Source: Polaribacter reichenbachii (GTDB lineage: Bacteria > Bacteroidota > Bacteroidia > Flavobacteriales > Flavobacteriaceae). Taken from it: a DNA stretch of 64,000 nucleotides. The stretch is taken from contig NZ_CP019419.1 of the NCBI RefSeq assembly GCF_001975665.1, positions 1,922,001 through 1,986,000 of the forward strand, read 5' to 3'. The notes under the pieces were generated by a model that did not search any database, was not told where the DNA came from, and was given only the letters and a program-made list of their open reading frames with translations. The position numbers and the translations under genes were made by a program. This document shows, piece after piece, positions 52,092 through 61,865 of the stretch; position 1 is the first letter of the stretch; each line of letters starts with the position of its first letter.

Positions 52092-53744
52092 TTATTTTGG
52101 AAGTAATGAGTCTTTCAAAATGTCATCAACATTTCCAAACTTAACACTATAATCTTTAAATTTCTCTGTTTTTAAATATTGATTAAAAGAAATCATAGAG
52201 TTGATTTCTATTTGTCTAATTAAAAAACAGTGATAATCATCAATGATTAAGTCTAATTTTTTAATATTTCTATTGAAGTACAAAAAAGTATCTATATCAA
52301 TTAATGTTAAAGGTTTTATTCTATTTTTAAAGTTAAGATCTTTAGTTTCGTTATCAAAGTATTCATTTAATAATTTATTAAAACCAATAGATGAAAGAGT
52401 TTTATCTGTTACAACTAAAATAGGGTAAAATCTTAAATTTTCATACTTTTTTAAATCATCAAAAAAAGCATATTTTTTTTTAATAGTATTAGTAATATAA
52501 CCAACAAGTTGTTTTATAGCTTTCTTTCTATTTTTATTTTTGTAAAATTTTTCTATTATTTCGTTTTCTATAATATTGAAATTTAAGTTAATTTTATTTG
52601 CATTAGAAAGGAAAGAGTTCTTAAATTCAAATAGCATAACTTTATTTCCATTTCTTATGTAATAATCAGGTATGCTTAAACTTTCAATTTTATTACCTTT
52701 TTCTTTGATTTTCTTTTCAGAAAATTGGATATAAGAATTTCTAAAAGTCGATTTTAACGCACTCTCTAGCAAATATTCCTCAGCAAATTCCTTACTGTAT
52801 TTTTGATGAAAATTAATTTTAATTTCCTTACTGATTTTTATTAAATCGTGATAGACACCTGAGAAAAATTTATCAATTAAAAAAGTGTTGTCTAATATTA
52901 AATATTCTTCTAAATTTAATTTATAAATAGGATTAGATTTTAAGGAAATTAATTCATCCCAAGTATTTTTTTCAGTTCTTTTAGATAGGTATTCTAGTAT
53001 AGTTTCTAAATCCTGGTTTTCAGAAGACCGAATGTAGTTTTCATTAATAGAAAATTTACTTAAATGGAATAATTTGTTAAAGTATTCATAGAGACTTTTT
53101 TCTTCTATTTTATTTAAAAAAATATTAACTAACTCAGAAAATTCATCTGATTTTCTAATCCATTTTTCAAAAATTAGTAATTTCAAGATTTCAGAAAAGA
53201 GTCTACTGAAAACTAAATTATCAGGCTCATATATAGACGTTAGACCTAAATAAAGGTGAAGTCTTATTTTATCAGTTTTAAACCATTTTTTAAAAACTAA
53301 GTTTTGTCTTTCATTAATTTCGTCATTTACTATTAAGTAAAGTTTGAATAAGTTTTCAAAGCTTACAGAATCCTTAATACTTTCTTGTTTTTTGTCAGTT
53401 TTTGTGAGTAATATTTGAATAGTTCTTAATGTTGCAAGTTTATTTATTATTCTAACACTACTAAAATCTATTTTTTTGATTTTAAGATCTTTATTTGAAA
53501 GATGCTTGCTGTACTCATCTAATATTTTATTCTTAAAGTTTTCATCTGATTGTATTAACCATTCTTTCAGTATAAATTTTATTTCAAAACCATCTTTGTC
53601 AGAGAATTTATAATTAAATAAATTTATATGAGAGAGTGTTTTTAAACCATCTTGGAAATTTATTTTTAATAGTAAATCCTTAACCTTAGGCTTGTCATTA
53701 AAAATATTTGAATAAGATAATTTTGTAATTATTTGTGTTGGCAA
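52092..53744 (-). CDS. Orphan protein with PD-(D/E)XK nuclease-like motif
   Basis: 550 residues from a TTG start (no ATG near; an in-frame stop lies two codons upstream). Residues 1-330 are charged and helical. From 358 the sequence IPDYYIRNGNKVMLFEFK shows P359-D360, E373 and K375 spaced as in the PD-(D/E)XK superfamily, followed by KQLVGYI, a QxxxY motif (Q412, Y416) seen in RecB-type nucleases. A conserved C-terminal segment follows (NLRFYPILVVTDKTLSSIG). Not matched to a known family. It could be a defence or repair nuclease or a restriction-like protein. It is flanked by terminators and has low GC. Confidence 0.6.
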   Translation of the reverse strand: MPTQIITKLSYSNIFNDKPKVKDLLLKINFQDGLKTLSHINLFNYKFSDKDGFEIKFILKEWLIQSDENFKNKILDEYSKHLSNKDLKIKKIDFSSVRIINKLATLRTIQILLTKTDKKQESIKDSVSFENLFKLYLIVNDEINERQNLVFKKWFKTDKIRLHLYLGLTSIYEPDNLVFSRLFSEILKLLIFEKWIRKSDEFSELVNIFLNKIEEKSLYEYFNKLFHLSKFSINENYIRSSENQDLETILEYLSKRTEKNTWDELISLKSNPIYKLNLEEYLILDNTFLIDKFFSGVYHDLIKISKEIKINFHQKYSKEFAEEYLLESALKSTFRNSYIQFSEKKIKEKGNKIESLSIPDYYIRNGNKVMLFEFKNSFLSNANKINLNFNIIENEIIEKFYKNKNRKKAIKQLVGYITNTIKKKYAFFDDLKKYENLRFYPILVVTDKTLSSIGFNKLLNEYFDNETKDLNFKNRIKPLTLIDIDTFLYFNRNIKKLDLIIDDYHCFLIRQIEINSMISFNQYLKTEKFKDYSVKFGNVDDILKDSLLPK

Positions 53745-53764
53745 TTTTTATTTAAAGTTATAAA

Positions 53765-53791
53765 AAAATCCACACAATTTGTGCGGATTTT
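53765..53791 (-). terminator. Terminator of IcmF mutase gene
   Basis: AAAATCC pairs with GGATTTT around an inner CACA/TGTG stem, between the mutase stop and the nuclease-like gene start, both on the minus strand. Confidence 0.7.
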
Positions 53792-53820
53792 ATTTATAAT
53801 TTATCAAAAGCCATTGCCTT

Positions 53821-56800
53821 CTACATATTTCGACGATACTGCCCACCAACTTTAAACAAAGCATCAGTAATTTGTCCTAAGGAACAAACTTTAGTAGCTT
53901 CCATTAATTTATCAAATAAATTTTCGTTTTGAATAGCAGCTTCTTGTAAAATACTTAATTGATGCTCAACTTCTGTTTTATGAATCGCATTCAGGTTTTC
54001 TTTGGTTTTAATTTGATGCTGCTTTTCTGTTTCAGTGGCACGAATAACCTCTGCAGGTAAAACAGTAGGCGAACCTTTAGAACTTAAAAAGGTATTTACA
54101 CCAATAATAGGGAAATCTCCATTGTGTTTTAAGGTTTCATAATATAAACTTTCTTCCTGTATTTTAGAACGCTGATACATCGTTTCCATAGCACCTAAAA
54201 CACCACCTCTTTCTGTAATTCTATCAAACTCTTCTAAAACTTCAGCTTCAACTAAATCTGTTAATTCTTCAATAATAAATGCACCTTGAATCGGGTTTTC
54301 GTTTTTAGCTAAACCCAATTCTTTATTAATGATTAACTGAATAGCCATTGCTCTTCTAACTGATTCTTCAGTGGGTGTGGTTATGGCTTCATCATAAGCA
54401 TTGGTGTGTAGAGAATTGCAATTATCGTAAATAGCATACAAGGCTTGCAAGGTTGTTCTAATATCGTTAAAATCAATTTCTTGAGCGTGTAAAGAACGCC
54501 CTGAAGTCTGAATATGATATTTTAACATTTGTGCTCTCGGATTTGCTCCGTATTTATTTTTCATCGCTTTTGCCCAAATTTTACGAGCAACTCTACCAAT
54601 AACAGCATATTCAGGATCAATTCCGTTAGAAAAGAAGAATGATAAGTTTGGCCCAAATTTGTTGATGTCCATTCCACGACTTAAATAATACTCAACATAA
54701 GTAAATCCATTAGATAAAGTCAATGCTAATTGGGTTATAGGATTTGCACCAGCTTCTGCAATATGATATCCAGAAATAGAAACAGAATAGAAATTACGAA
54801 CCTGTTTTTCAATAAAATATTCTTGTACATCACCCATTAAACGCAAAGCGAATTCCGTAGAAAAAATACAAGTATTTTGTGCTTGATCTTCTTTTAAAAT
54901 ATCCGCTTGTACAGTTCCTCTAACTTGTGCTAACGTGTCTTTTTTTATCTGTTGATAAACTTCAGATGGTAAAACCAAATCTCCAGTTAAACCTAAAAGT
55001 AGTAAACCTAAACCATTATTACCTTCTGGTAAATCTCCTTGATATTTTGGTCTTTCTAAACCTTTATCATCATAAATTGCTGCAAATTTTGCTTCAACAT
55101 CAGCCTCAAGATTGTTTTCTTTGATGTATTTTTCACAATTCTGATCAATAGCAGCATTCATAAAGAAACCTAATAACATGGGTGCAGGTCCATTTATGGT
55201 CATAGAAACTGATGTCATATGATGACTTAAATCGAAACCAGAATAGAGTTTTTTGGCATCATCTAAACAACAAATAGAAACCCCAGCATTACCGATTTTA
55301 CCATAAATATCTGGTCTTACATCTGGATCATTACCATAAAGTGTAACAGAATCAAAAGCGGTAGAAAGTCTTTTTGCATCCATTCCTAAACTAACATAAT
55401 GAAAACGTCTGTTGGTTCTTTCTGGGCCACCTTCGCCAGCAAACATTCTTGTTGGGTCTTCGCCTGTTCTTTTAAACGGATACAAACCTGCTGTGTAAGG
55501 GAACTCTCCAGGAACATTTTCTTGTAAATTCCAACGTAATACATCTCCCCAAGCTTGGTATTTTGGTAAAGCTATTTTTGGGATATCAGATTGCGAAAGT
55601 GATTTACTGTGTGTTTTTATGTTAATTTCTTTGTCACGAACTTTAAATGTGTAAACTGGTTTTTTGTATTTCTGAACTTTTTCTTGCCAATTTAAAATGA
55701 TTTCCCAATGATGGGGATTTAAATTCATTTTTACTTTTTCGAATTGTGATATTAGCAGTTTAACAAATTGCTGATCGTCATCCTGAACTCCTGTACTGAG
55801 CGAAGTCGAAGTATGTTTCAGGATCATATCATTATCAAGTCCAGATTTCGTTAAAAGAGACTTCTCGACTGCGCTCGAAGTGACATTTGTTACTGACAAA
55901 ATCGTTTGGTAAATTCCATATAATTTTTGAGCAACAATTACTTGCTCATCTACTTTATTATCATACGCTCTGTTACTTTCGGCTATTTCAGACAAATAAC
56001 GAACTCTTTTTGGCGGAATTACAAATATTTTCTCAGACATGGCTGAGGTAATTTCCATTTTTGATTTTAAATCAGCTCCAGTTTTTTCAACTAATTTATC
56101 CATAATACTTTTGTACAAAGTATTCATTCCAGGATCATTAAATTGCGATGCTATTGTGCCGTAAACAGGTAAATCTTCTTGATTAATATGCCACAAATTA
56201 TTGTTACGCATATATTGCTTTTTTACATCTCTAACAGCATCTAAAGCACCTCTTTTATCAAATTTATTAATGGCTACTAAATCAGCAAAATCTAACATAT
56301 CAATTTTTTCTAACTGAGTTGCAGCTCCAAATTCAGGCGTCATAACATATAATGAAGTATCAGAATGTTCTATGATTTCTGTATCAGATTGTCCTATTCC
56401 AGAAGTTTCTAAAATAATTAAATCAAATTCAGCAGCTTTTAAAACTTCAACAGCTTCGTTTACGTGTTTAGATAATGCCAAATTAGATTGACGAGTTGCC
56501 AAAGAGCGCATATAAACACGAGGATTATTTATGGCATTCATTCTAATTCTATCGCCTAAAAGAGCACCACCTGTTTTACGTTTTGATGGATCTACAGAAA
56601 TAATTCCAATAGTTTTTTCAGGAAAATCGATTAAAAAACGACGAACTAATTCATCAACTAAAGAAGATTTTCCTGCTCCACCAGTACCTGTAATTCCTAG
56701 AACTGGGTTAGAAGCCTCTACCAACCTCTCCAAAGGAGAGGAGTTCCAATCTTTGTTGAATATTTTTTGGAAATCTTCGTGATTGTTCTCTGCAAGTGAT

Positions 56801-57390
56801 ATTAATCTTGCAATTGTATTAACGTCTTTGTTTTTTAAATTTTCTAAAACTTTATCACTTCCTAATTCTAATAACCAATCTCCGTCTTCATTACAAACTT
56901 TCCCAATACTTTTTGAATCAGATTGGAGTTCCTTCCCTTTGGGAAGGCTAGGATGGGCTTCCGCTTTTATTACCAAATCATTTATCATTCCTTGTAAACC
57001 TAATTCTCTTCCATCATCAGGAGAATATATTCTTGTAATTCCATAATCCATCAAATCTTTAATTTCTTCTGGAAGAATTACACCACCTCCACCACCAAAA
57101 ATTTTGATATGACCTGCACCTTTTTCTTGCAATAAATCGTACATATATTTAAAGTACTCATTATGACCTCCTTGATAAGAAGTCATTGCAATGGCATTTA
57201 CATCTTCTTGAATTGCACAATTAACCACTTCTTCTACAGATCTATCATGGCCTAAATGAATAACTTCAACTCCTGTAGATTGTATAATTCTACGCATAAT
57301 ATTTATGGCAGCATCATGACCATCAAAAAGAGAAGCAGCAGTTACAATACGTACTTTATGTTTAGGTTTATAAGGAATTGTTTGTTTCAT
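53821..57390 (-). CDS. icmF: Fused isobutyryl-CoA mutase IcmF (methylmalonyl-CoA mutase family)
   Basis: 1189 residues in IcmF order: B12-binding domain ([19 protein letters not shown] at 16-34, [11 protein letters not shown] near 100), a MeaI/ArgK G-protein with Walker [13 protein letters not shown] near 232-243, and a C-terminal mutase barrel ([59 protein letters not shown]). It interconverts isobutyryl-CoA and n-butyryl-CoA or related acyls, with GTPase repair of cofactor. Three palindromic elements are in frame within it, encoding residues about 144-157, 214-227 and 503-538; all lie in linkers between domains. No frameshift. It has its own terminator. Confidence 0.92.
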   Translation of the reverse strand: MKQTIPYKPKHKVRIVTAASLFDGHDAAINIMRRIIQSTGVEVIHLGHDRSVEEVVNCAIQEDVNAIAMTSYQGGHNEYFKYMYDLLQEKGAGHIKIFGGGGGVILPEEIKDLMDYGITRIYSPDDGRELGLQGMINDLVIKAEAHPSLPKGKELQSDSKSIGKVCNEDGDWLLELGSDKVLENLKNKDVNTIARLISLAENNHEDFQKIFNKDWNSSPLERLVEASNPVLGITGTGGAGKSSLVDELVRRFLIDFPEKTIGIISVDPSKRKTGGALLGDRIRMNAINNPRVYMRSLATRQSNLALSKHVNEAVEVLKAAEFDLIILETSGIGQSDTEIIEHSDTSLYVMTPEFGAATQLEKIDMLDFADLVAINKFDKRGALDAVRDVKKQYMRNNNLWHINQEDLPVYGTIASQFNDPGMNTLYKSIMDKLVEKTGADLKSKMEITSAMSEKIFVIPPKRVRYLSEIAESNRAYDNKVDEQVIVAQKLYGIYQTILSVTNVTSSAVEKSLLTKSGLDNDMILKHTSTSLSTGVQDDDQQFVKLLISQFEKVKMNLNPHHWEIILNWQEKVQKYKKPVYTFKVRDKEINIKTHSKSLSQSDIPKIALPKYQAWGDVLRWNLQENVPGEFPYTAGLYPFKRTGEDPTRMFAGEGGPERTNRRFHYVSLGMDAKRLSTAFDSVTLYGNDPDVRPDIYGKIGNAGVSICCLDDAKKLYSGFDLSHHMTSVSMTINGPAPMLLGFFMNAAIDQNCEKYIKENNLEADVEAKFAAIYDDKGLERPKYQGDLPEGNNGLGLLLLGLTGDLVLPSEVYQQIKKDTLAQVRGTVQADILKEDQAQNTCIFSTEFALRLMGDVQEYFIEKQVRNFYSVSISGYHIAEAGANPITQLALTLSNGFTYVEYYLSRGMDINKFGPNLSFFFSNGIDPEYAVIGRVARKIWAKAMKNKYGANPRAQMLKYHIQTSGRSLHAQEIDFNDIRTTLQALYAIYDNCNSLHTNAYDEAITTPTEESVRRAMAIQLIINKELGLAKNENPIQGAFIIEELTDLVEAEVLEEFDRITERGGVLGAMETMYQRSKIQEESLYYETLKHNGDFPIIGVNTFLSSKGSPTVLPAEVIRATETEKQHQIKTKENLNAIHKTEVEHQLSILQEAAIQNENLFDKLMEATKVCSLGQITDALFKVGGQYRRNM
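55777..55884. repeat. GTCA...TGAC palindromic element inserted in icmF
   Basis: 108 bases (36 codons), starts GTCATCCTGAA and ends CTCGAAGTGAC. Internal inverted repeats: ATCCTGAA/TTCAGGAT and GAGCGAAGTCGAAG with CTTCTCGACTGCGCTC. It encodes residues about 503-538, a Ser/Thr-rich segment atypical of the enzyme. Confidence 0.8.
56711..56748 (-). repeat. CCTTTGG-centred element in icmF, copy B
   Basis: Palindrome CCTCTCC AAA GGAGAGG at 56725-56741 within a 38-base element. Read on the minus strand it matches copy A at 27 of 38 positions, with paired substitutions that keep the stem. Confidence 0.72.
56924..56961 (+). repeat. CCTTTGG-centred element in icmF, copy A
   Basis: Palindrome CCTTCCC TTT GGGAAGG at 56931-56947 followed by CTAGGATGGGCTTC. 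Related to copy B in opposite orientation. It encodes the [11 protein letters not shown] segment of the mutase near residue 146. Confidence 0.72.
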
Positions 57391-57541
57391 TCGTAATAAA
57401 TGTTTATTTTTTGTGTTGCAATTTAAGGAATTTTCAAAATAAAGTTTAATTTTATGAATATTTAATTAAATTATTGCTTTTTGTTGCTGTGCATCATCAA
57501 TTTGGCACATTTTTTGATAAATTATTGTTAAATTTAATATT

Positions 57542-58090
57542 ATGAAAACTGTAAAATTATTATCATTATTTCTTCTAGTAGGTTTATATTCTTGTAATAC
57601 AGTAAAGGTGGTTACTGATTATGATACGAAAGTAGATTTTAACCAATATAAAACCTTCGCATTTTATAAAACAGGAATTGACAAAGCTGATATTTCTAGT
57701 TTAGATAAAAAAAGAGTTTTACGTGCAATTGAATCTGAATTACTAGCTCAGGGTTTTACAAAATCTGAAAATCCAGACATGTTAGTGAGTATTTTTACAA
57801 AATCTAGAAGAAAAGTAAATATTAACCAAAATAACACTTGGGGTTATGGCTTTGGCTGGGGATGGAATCCTTATATGTGGAATGGTATGAACAATAATAT
57901 TAATGTAAACGAATATACAGAAGGTACGTTGTTTATCGATTTTATAGACAAAGAAAAGAAAGAATTAGTGTGGCAAGGAATTGGTACAGGCGCTTTAAAA
58001 TTAAGTAATGTAGAGAAAAAAGAAGAAAGAATTAAGCTGTTTGTAAAAGAGATAGTTTCAAGATTTCCTCCAGGACAAGAGAAAAAGTAA
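57542..58090 (+). CDS. DUF4136 lipoprotein
   Basis: 182 residues with lipobox VGLYSCN (Cys19), then VTDYDTKVDFNQYKTFAFY, LRAIESELLAQGFTKSENPDMLVSIF and the tryptophan-rich NNTWGYGFGWGWNPYMW. That layout is DUF4136, a probable outer-membrane lipoprotein of unknown function. It is divergent from icmF (151-base gap, no gene) and convergent with GSII. Confidence 0.88.
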   Translation: MKTVKLLSLFLLVGLYSCNTVKVVTDYDTKVDFNQYKTFAFYKTGIDKADISSLDKKRVLRAIESELLAQGFTKSENPDMLVSIFTKSRRKVNINQNNTWGYGFGWGWNPYMWNGMNNNINVNEYTEGTLFIDFIDKEKKELVWQGIGTGALKLSNVEKKEERIKLFVKEIVSRFPPGQEKK

Positions 58091-58111
58091 ATGACTTTAA
58101 ATCTATAAATA

Positions 58112-58143
58112 AAAAACTCCGAAATTTAAATTTCGGAGTTTTT
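58112..58143. terminator. Bidirectional terminator
   Basis: Perfect palindrome CTCCGAAATTTAAATTTCGGAG flanked by A and T runs, between convergent DUF4136 and GSII genes. Confidence 0.85.
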
Positions 58144-58170
58144 ATTTTTGTATCGTTTATTACTTAAAAT

Positions 58171-59196
58171 CTAGCTAATATCTGCAGATTTAACAGTCTT
58201 AATAATTCTTCCTGCAATTTTGTAAGGATCACCATTAGAAGCTGGTCTTCTATCTTCTAACCAACCTTTCCAACCTTTCTCTACAGCAATAATTGGAATT
58301 CTAATTGATGCACCTCTATCAGAAACTCCCCAAGAGAAATCAGTAATAGCAGCAGTTTCGTGTAAACCAGTTAAACGTTGGTCGTTAAACTCACCATAAA
58401 CAGCAATATGCTCGTCTACAACAGGTCTAAAAGCTTCACAAATTTTTCCATAAGTCTCTTCAGAACCACAAGTTCTTAAAACTGAGTTAGAGAAGTTTGC
58501 GTGCATACCAGAACCATTCCAGTCCATATCTTTACCTAATGGTTTTGGATGATAATCTATATAGTATCCATATTTTTCAGTTAATCTGTCTAATAAATAA
58601 CGAGCAATCCAAATTTCATCACCAGCTTTTTTAGCTCCTTTTGCAAACAATTGAAACTCCCATTGTCCAGAAGCAACTTCTTGATTAATACCTTCGAAGT
58701 TTAAACCAGCATCAATACATAAATCTGCATGCTCTTCTACTAAATCTCTACCATGAGTATTTCTACCACCTACAGAACAGTAATACATTCCTTGTGGAGC
58801 AGGATAACCACCAACAGGGAAACCTAAAGGCAATTGAGTCTTTTTATCCATAATGAAATATTCTTGCTCAAAACCAAACCAGAAATCATTATCATCATCA
58901 TCAATAGTAGCTCTACCATTAGAAACGTGAGGTGTACCATCTGCATTTAAAACCTCTGTCATTACTAAGTAACCATTAATTCTTGCAGGATCTGGATAGA
59001 TTGCAACTGGTTTTAATAAACAGTCAGATGAACCTCCTGATGCTTGTTTAGTCGATGAACCATCAAAAGACCACATTCCTAGTTCTTCAACTGTTCCTTT
59101 GAAATCTTCATGCTCTTCTACTTTGGTTTTACTTCTCATGTTCTGAGTTGGAAAATACCCATCTAACCAAATGTATTCTAATTTAATTTTTGCCAT
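58171..59196 (-). CDS. glnA: Glutamine synthetase, type II (beta-Grasp)
   Basis: 341 residues of eukaryote-like GSII: start IKLEYIWLDGYFPTQNMRSKT, then WSFDGSSTKQASGGSSDC, GFEQEYF, EGINQEVASGQWEFQ and DFSWGVSDRGASIRIP. It forms glutamine from glutamate, ammonia and ATP. It is about half the length of GSIII and divergent to it, sharing a 167-base control region. A role in nitrogen assimilation is clear; relative regulation of the two is unknown. Confidence 0.93.
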   Translation of the reverse strand: MAKIKLEYIWLDGYFPTQNMRSKTKVEEHEDFKGTVEELGMWSFDGSSTKQASGGSSDCLLKPVAIYPDPARINGYLVMTEVLNADGTPHVSNGRATIDDDDNDFWFGFEQEYFIMDKKTQLPLGFPVGGYPAPQGMYYCSVGGRNTHGRDLVEEHADLCIDAGLNFEGINQEVASGQWEFQLFAKGAKKAGDEIWIARYLLDRLTEKYGYYIDYHPKPLGKDMDWNGSGMHANFSNSVLRTCGSEETYGKICEAFRPVVDEHIAVYGEFNDQRLTGLHETAAITDFSWGVSDRGASIRIPIIAVEKGWKGWLEDRRPASNGDPYKIAGRIIKTVKSADIS

Positions 59197-59319
59197 AATT
59201 ATTTATTGTGTGTGATGTTAATGATACAAAAATGGCTTTTTTTGTATTGATATCAAAAAAAATGGGGGTTAAAAATTGAAAATGAAGAGAAAATAATTTT
59301 ATCCCTATTTTTTATGGGG

Positions 59320-59327
59320 TATATTTG
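59320..59327 (+). promoter_or_regulatory. Possible -7 box for GSIII gene
   Basis: TATATTTG fits TANNTTTG, 36 bases before the ATG at 59364. No TTG at normal spacing upstream; activator-dependent use is possible. Confidence 0.35.
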
Positions 59328-59363
59328 TTTAAAAAATAAAAATTACCCTTTAAAAATCATATT

Positions 59364-61547
59364 ATGTCAACAATTAGGTTTTCTGCGTTGCAAGAAATAT
59401 TGAACAGAACTGCTAAAAAAGTGCTAGAAAATGAAAAAAGATCCGTTTTGTTTGGCAAAAATGTATTTAATAAACACGCTATGCAACAGTATCTTACAAG
59501 AACTGCATACGAAAGTGTAATGAATGCAATAGAAAAAGGGACAAGAATTGACCGTAAAATAGCAGATCAAGTTGCAGTGAGTATGAAAGATTGGGCAATC
59601 TCTAAAGGTGCTACTCATTATACACATTGGTTTCAGCCTTTAACAGGTGCAACAGCAGAAAAACACGATGCTTTTTTCGAATCTATAAACGGTAGTTTAG
59701 CCATAGAAAAGTTTGATGGTGAGCAATTAGTGCAACAAGAACCAGATGCCTCTAGTTTTCCAAATGGCGGAATTAGAAATACTTTCGAGGCTAGAGGTTA
59801 TACAGCTTGGGACCCAACATCACCTGCATTTATTTACGAAACCACTTTATGTATTCCAACAATTTTTGTGGCATATACTGGTGAAGCATTAGATAATAAA
59901 ACGCCTTTATTAAGAGCTTTACAAGCCATAGATATACACGCAACTGCAGTTTGTAAATATTTTGATAAAAATGCTACAAAAGTAAACGCAACTTTAGGTT
60001 GGGAGCAAGAATATTTTTTAATTGATGATGCACTTGCTTATTCAAGACCAGATATTTTAATGACAGGTAGAACTTTGTTAGGTCATATACCCGCAAAAGG
60101 TCAGCAGTTAGATGATCATTATTTTGGCAGCATACCAGCAAGAGCAATGAGTTTTATGCAAGATTTAGAGCAAGAATGTATGTTGTTGGGTATTCCTGTT
60201 AAAACAAGACATAACGAAGTTGCACCAAATCAGTTTGAATTAGCACCAATTTTTGAAGAAGCAAATTTAGCTGTAGATCATAATTCTTTATTAATGGATG
60301 TGATGCATAAAATCTCTAGACGCCATCATTTTAAAGTGCTTTTTCACGAGAAGCCATTTGTGGGTATAAATGGTTCTGGTAAACATAATAATTGGTCTTT
60401 ATCAACCTCTGATGGTACAAATTTGTTAAGTCCGGGTAAAACACCAATGAAAAATTTACAATTCTTAACCTTTTTTGTAAACACCATAAAAGCGGTTCAA
60501 GAAAATGAAGAATTGTTAAGAGGTTCTATAGCCTCTGCGAGTAACGATCATAGGTTGGGAGCAAACGAAGCGCCACCTGCAATTATGTCTGTTTTTATTG
60601 GTAGTCAGTTATCTAGAGTTTTAGATGAGCTAGAAAATGTAACTATAGGTAAACTTTCACCGCAAGAAAAAACGGATTTAAAACTAAATATTATTGGTAA
60701 AATTCCTTTAATTTTATTAGACAATACAGACAGAAATAGAACATCTCCTTTTGCGTTTACTGGTAATAAATTCGAGTTTAGAGCAGTAGGTTCTTCACTT
60801 AACTGTGCAATACCTATGACTGTTTTAAACACCATTGTTGCCAAACAATTAAAAGAATTTAAATTAGAGGTAGATGCTTTAATAGAAGATAAAAATTTAA
60901 AAAAGGATGAAGCTGTTTTTAATGTATTAAGAGAATACATTAAAGCATCAAAAAACATTCGTTTCGAAGGTGATGGTTATGGAAATGCTTGGGAAAAAGA
61001 AGCAAAAAAACGAAAACTAAGTAATAATAAAACCACACCAGAAGCATTACAAGTAAAAATTTCTAAGAAAACAGTTGCTTTGTTCGAGGAAATGAATGTG
61101 ATGAATAGTATAGAGCTAGAAGCAAGATATGAAATTCGCTTACAAGAATACACAAAACGTTTACAAATAGAAAGTAGAGTTTTAGGAGATATTGCCAGAA
61201 ATCATATTGTGCCAACAGCCATTAATTATCAAAATACTTTATTAGAGAATACTAAGAATTTAAAAGAAATTTTTGGTGAAGAATATAAGAATATTGCCAA
61301 AGAGCAAATCGAATTGATTATGATTATCTCTAATCATATTACAGAAATTAATGCGTTAACCAACAAAATGATAGATGAACGCAGAAAAGCAAATAAGTTA
61401 CAAGGATTAAAATCTGCACAAGCCTATTGTAATAAAGTAAAGCCGTTTTTCGATGATATTAGATATCATTGTGACAAGTTAGAAACAATGGTAGACGATA
61501 ATTTGTGGCCTTTAACAAAATACAGAGAATTATTATTTACAAGATAA
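59364..61547 (+). CDS. glnN: Glutamine synthetase, type III
   Basis: 727 residues, the usual GSIII length. Features: N-terminal VFGKNVFNKHAMQQYLT-like segment (here LFGKNVFNKHAMQ), GWEQEYFLIDDALAYSRPDILMTGRTLLG, GIPVKTRHNEVAPNQFELAPIFEEANLA and VGINGSGKHNNWSLST. It makes glutamine as a dodecamer in the cytoplasm. Divergent from GSII. Unlike GSI it is not adenylylated in known cases. A long intergenic with two structured elements follows. Confidence 0.95.
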   Translation: MSTIRFSALQEILNRTAKKVLENEKRSVLFGKNVFNKHAMQQYLTRTAYESVMNAIEKGTRIDRKIADQVAVSMKDWAISKGATHYTHWFQPLTGATAEKHDAFFESINGSLAIEKFDGEQLVQQEPDASSFPNGGIRNTFEARGYTAWDPTSPAFIYETTLCIPTIFVAYTGEALDNKTPLLRALQAIDIHATAVCKYFDKNATKVNATLGWEQEYFLIDDALAYSRPDILMTGRTLLGHIPAKGQQLDDHYFGSIPARAMSFMQDLEQECMLLGIPVKTRHNEVAPNQFELAPIFEEANLAVDHNSLLMDVMHKISRRHHFKVLFHEKPFVGINGSGKHNNWSLSTSDGTNLLSPGKTPMKNLQFLTFFVNTIKAVQENEELLRGSIASASNDHRLGANEAPPAIMSVFIGSQLSRVLDELENVTIGKLSPQEKTDLKLNIIGKIPLILLDNTDRNRTSPFAFTGNKFEFRAVGSSLNCAIPMTVLNTIVAKQLKEFKLEVDALIEDKNLKKDEAVFNVLREYIKASKNIRFEGDGYGNAWEKEAKKRKLSNNKTTPEALQVKISKKTVALFEEMNVMNSIELEARYEIRLQEYTKRLQIESRVLGDIARNHIVPTAINYQNTLLENTKNLKEIFGEEYKNIAKEQIELIMIISNHITEINALTNKMIDERRKANKLQGLKSAQAYCNKVKPFFDDIRYHCDKLETMVDDNLWPLTKYRELLFTR

Positions 61548-61579
61548 AATACTTTAAAGAGTCAAGTTTATAAGGTTTT

Positions 61580-61675
61580 GGGCGTTTTTACGGGCTTTCA
61601 TTACTCGCTTTTTTCGATTTCGATTTTCATCAAATCTAAAAAGAGCTCAAACAAACCATTCAATCCCTAACGCAA
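61580..61675. repeat. GGGCGT...CCCTAACGC dispersed element
   Basis: Begins GGGCGTTTTTACGGGCTTTC and ends CAATCCCTAACGCAA, with GCGTT/AACGC as closing pairs and an inner CTTTTTT-GATTT / AAATC-TAAAAAG inverted repeat. I recall this GGGCGT... CGGGCTTTC... CAATCCCTAACGC pattern as a recurrent non-coding element of Bacteroidota; function unknown. Confidence 0.6.
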
Positions 61676-61721
61676 ATTGATAACTCAAAAGCCTGTTCTT
61701 TAAATAAACGAATAGAAACAG

Positions 61722-61754
61722 CAAACCTCACAGCACTAAAAACTGTGAGGTTTG
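61722..61754 (+). terminator. Strong hairpin after GSIII
   Basis: CAAACCTCACAG pairs perfectly with CTGTGAGGTTTG over a nine-base loop. Likely the terminator of the GSIII transcript, although the T run is short. Confidence 0.6.
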
Positions 61755-61865
61755 TCAATAATTTATTATGTGTTTTTAATGTTTTTAGATAGTTAAAACT
61801 TTTAAAGACAAACTCATATTATTTTCAATCAAAAACCTAAATTTGCAATTCACAACACAACAAGT

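Larger units (their letters stand above)
61548..61865. other. Intergenic region with two structured elements
   Basis: 318 bases without a gene between GSIII and the purM-like gene, holding the GGGCGT...CCCTAACGC element at 61580-61675 and a perfect hairpin at 61722-61754. The remaining 110 bases to 61866 must contain the promoter of purM. No ORF seen. Confidence 0.6.

Noticed and set aside
53821..57390. Frameshift or split of icmF caused by the repeats
   Set aside because: The reading frame is open throughout and all domain motifs follow in order.
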